Part shown: positions 20,341 to 20,433 of the stretch, piece by piece
How the letters are laid out: the number at the start of each line of letters is the position of its first letter
Numbering within the stretch: position 1 is the stretch's first letter
Notes under the pieces: generated by a model
Told to the model about the DNA's origin: nothing
The model's input: only the letters and a program-made list of their open reading frames with translations
Databases searched by the model: none
Made by a program: the position numbers and the translations under genes
NCBI GenBank assembly: GCA_000697455.1
Contig: JNET01035121.1
Location: 1-20,433, forward strand
Direction: 5' to 3'
From: Basidiobolus heterosporus B8920
Lineage: Eukaryota; Basidiobolomycota; Basidiobolomycetes; Basidiobolales; Basidiobolaceae
Length of the DNA: 20,433 nt

Positions 20341-20433
20341 TGTTGATATTAAGCCAACTTAGCACCTAAATGCTCTTATAACTGGGTACATGACTTTTAT
20401 TTGTTAAAGTTGAAAATGCATAAGATTATATTA
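20341..20433 (+). repeat. Copia LTR of the inner family, partial, cut by the right edge
   Basis: TGTTGATATTAAG followed by CTTAGCACCTAAATG and AAAGTTGAAAATGCATAA matches, on the plus strand, the reverse complement of the inner element's LTR at 1720-2070. It starts at the LTR's TG terminus and runs off the window. It is a diverged, old copy facing opposite to the elements at the left. Whether it is a solo LTR or the start of a longer element cannot be seen. Confidence 0.7.

Overview
The window looks like AT-rich nuclear DNA of a fungus. Two complete genes for secreted, serine/threonine-rich proteins lie in the right half. Each has a TATA box close upstream, an AATAAA signal just after the stop and a six-cysteine chitin-binding (CBM19-like) domain. 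The left third is filled with old Ty1/Copia-type LTR retrotransposons. The VTVTATVTV stretch, the CBM19-like domains and the mucin-like stalk make an early-diverging filamentous fungus plausible, perhaps a Kickxellomycotina relative such as the arthropod-gut Harpellales. That placement is inference from remembered protein style. No rRNA, tRNA or CRISPR was seen.

Layout. Positions 1-6590 hold two Copia elements, both on the minus strand. An inner element (1720-5711) has two LTRs and a perfect 5-bp target duplication (ATTAC) and sits inside the gag region of an outer one. The outer element's 5' LTR is 6242-6590 and its other end lies beyond the left edge. In both, the primer-binding site next to the 5' LTR matches the anticodon stem-loop of initiator tRNA-Met, the half-tRNA priming known from Drosophila copia and yeast Ty5. 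Both are broken fossils. Positions 6591-8232 hold an unrecognised minus-strand ORF and non-coding DNA. Positions 8233-8705 are the 5' end of another copy of the outer family. Positions 8706-11629 are mostly non-coding, with a 15-bp minisatellite, a short decayed Copia relic and a few weak ORFs.

Gene 1 (11676-18002, plus strand) encodes a secreted protein of about 2,100 residues: signal peptide, short threonine-rich repeats, about 20 copies of a 45-residue S/T repeat, a long S/T/H/K/E-rich stalk with a KPT(D/E)SHK motif, and a C-terminal CBM19-like domain. Within the 45-residue array two one-base length differences shift the frame and then restore it, so the frame is open only if both are errors or are bypassed. 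Gene 2 (19275-20123, plus strand) encodes a 282-residue secreted protein with the same type of cysteine domain at its N-terminus, an S/T linker and an unrecognised C-terminal domain. A further Copia LTR, in the opposite orientation, begins at 20341 and runs off the right edge.

How they may work together: the two secreted proteins share the cysteine domain and promoter layout, so they are probably related cell-surface or matrix proteins that bind chitin or another glycan. Copia debris lies on both sides of the pair.
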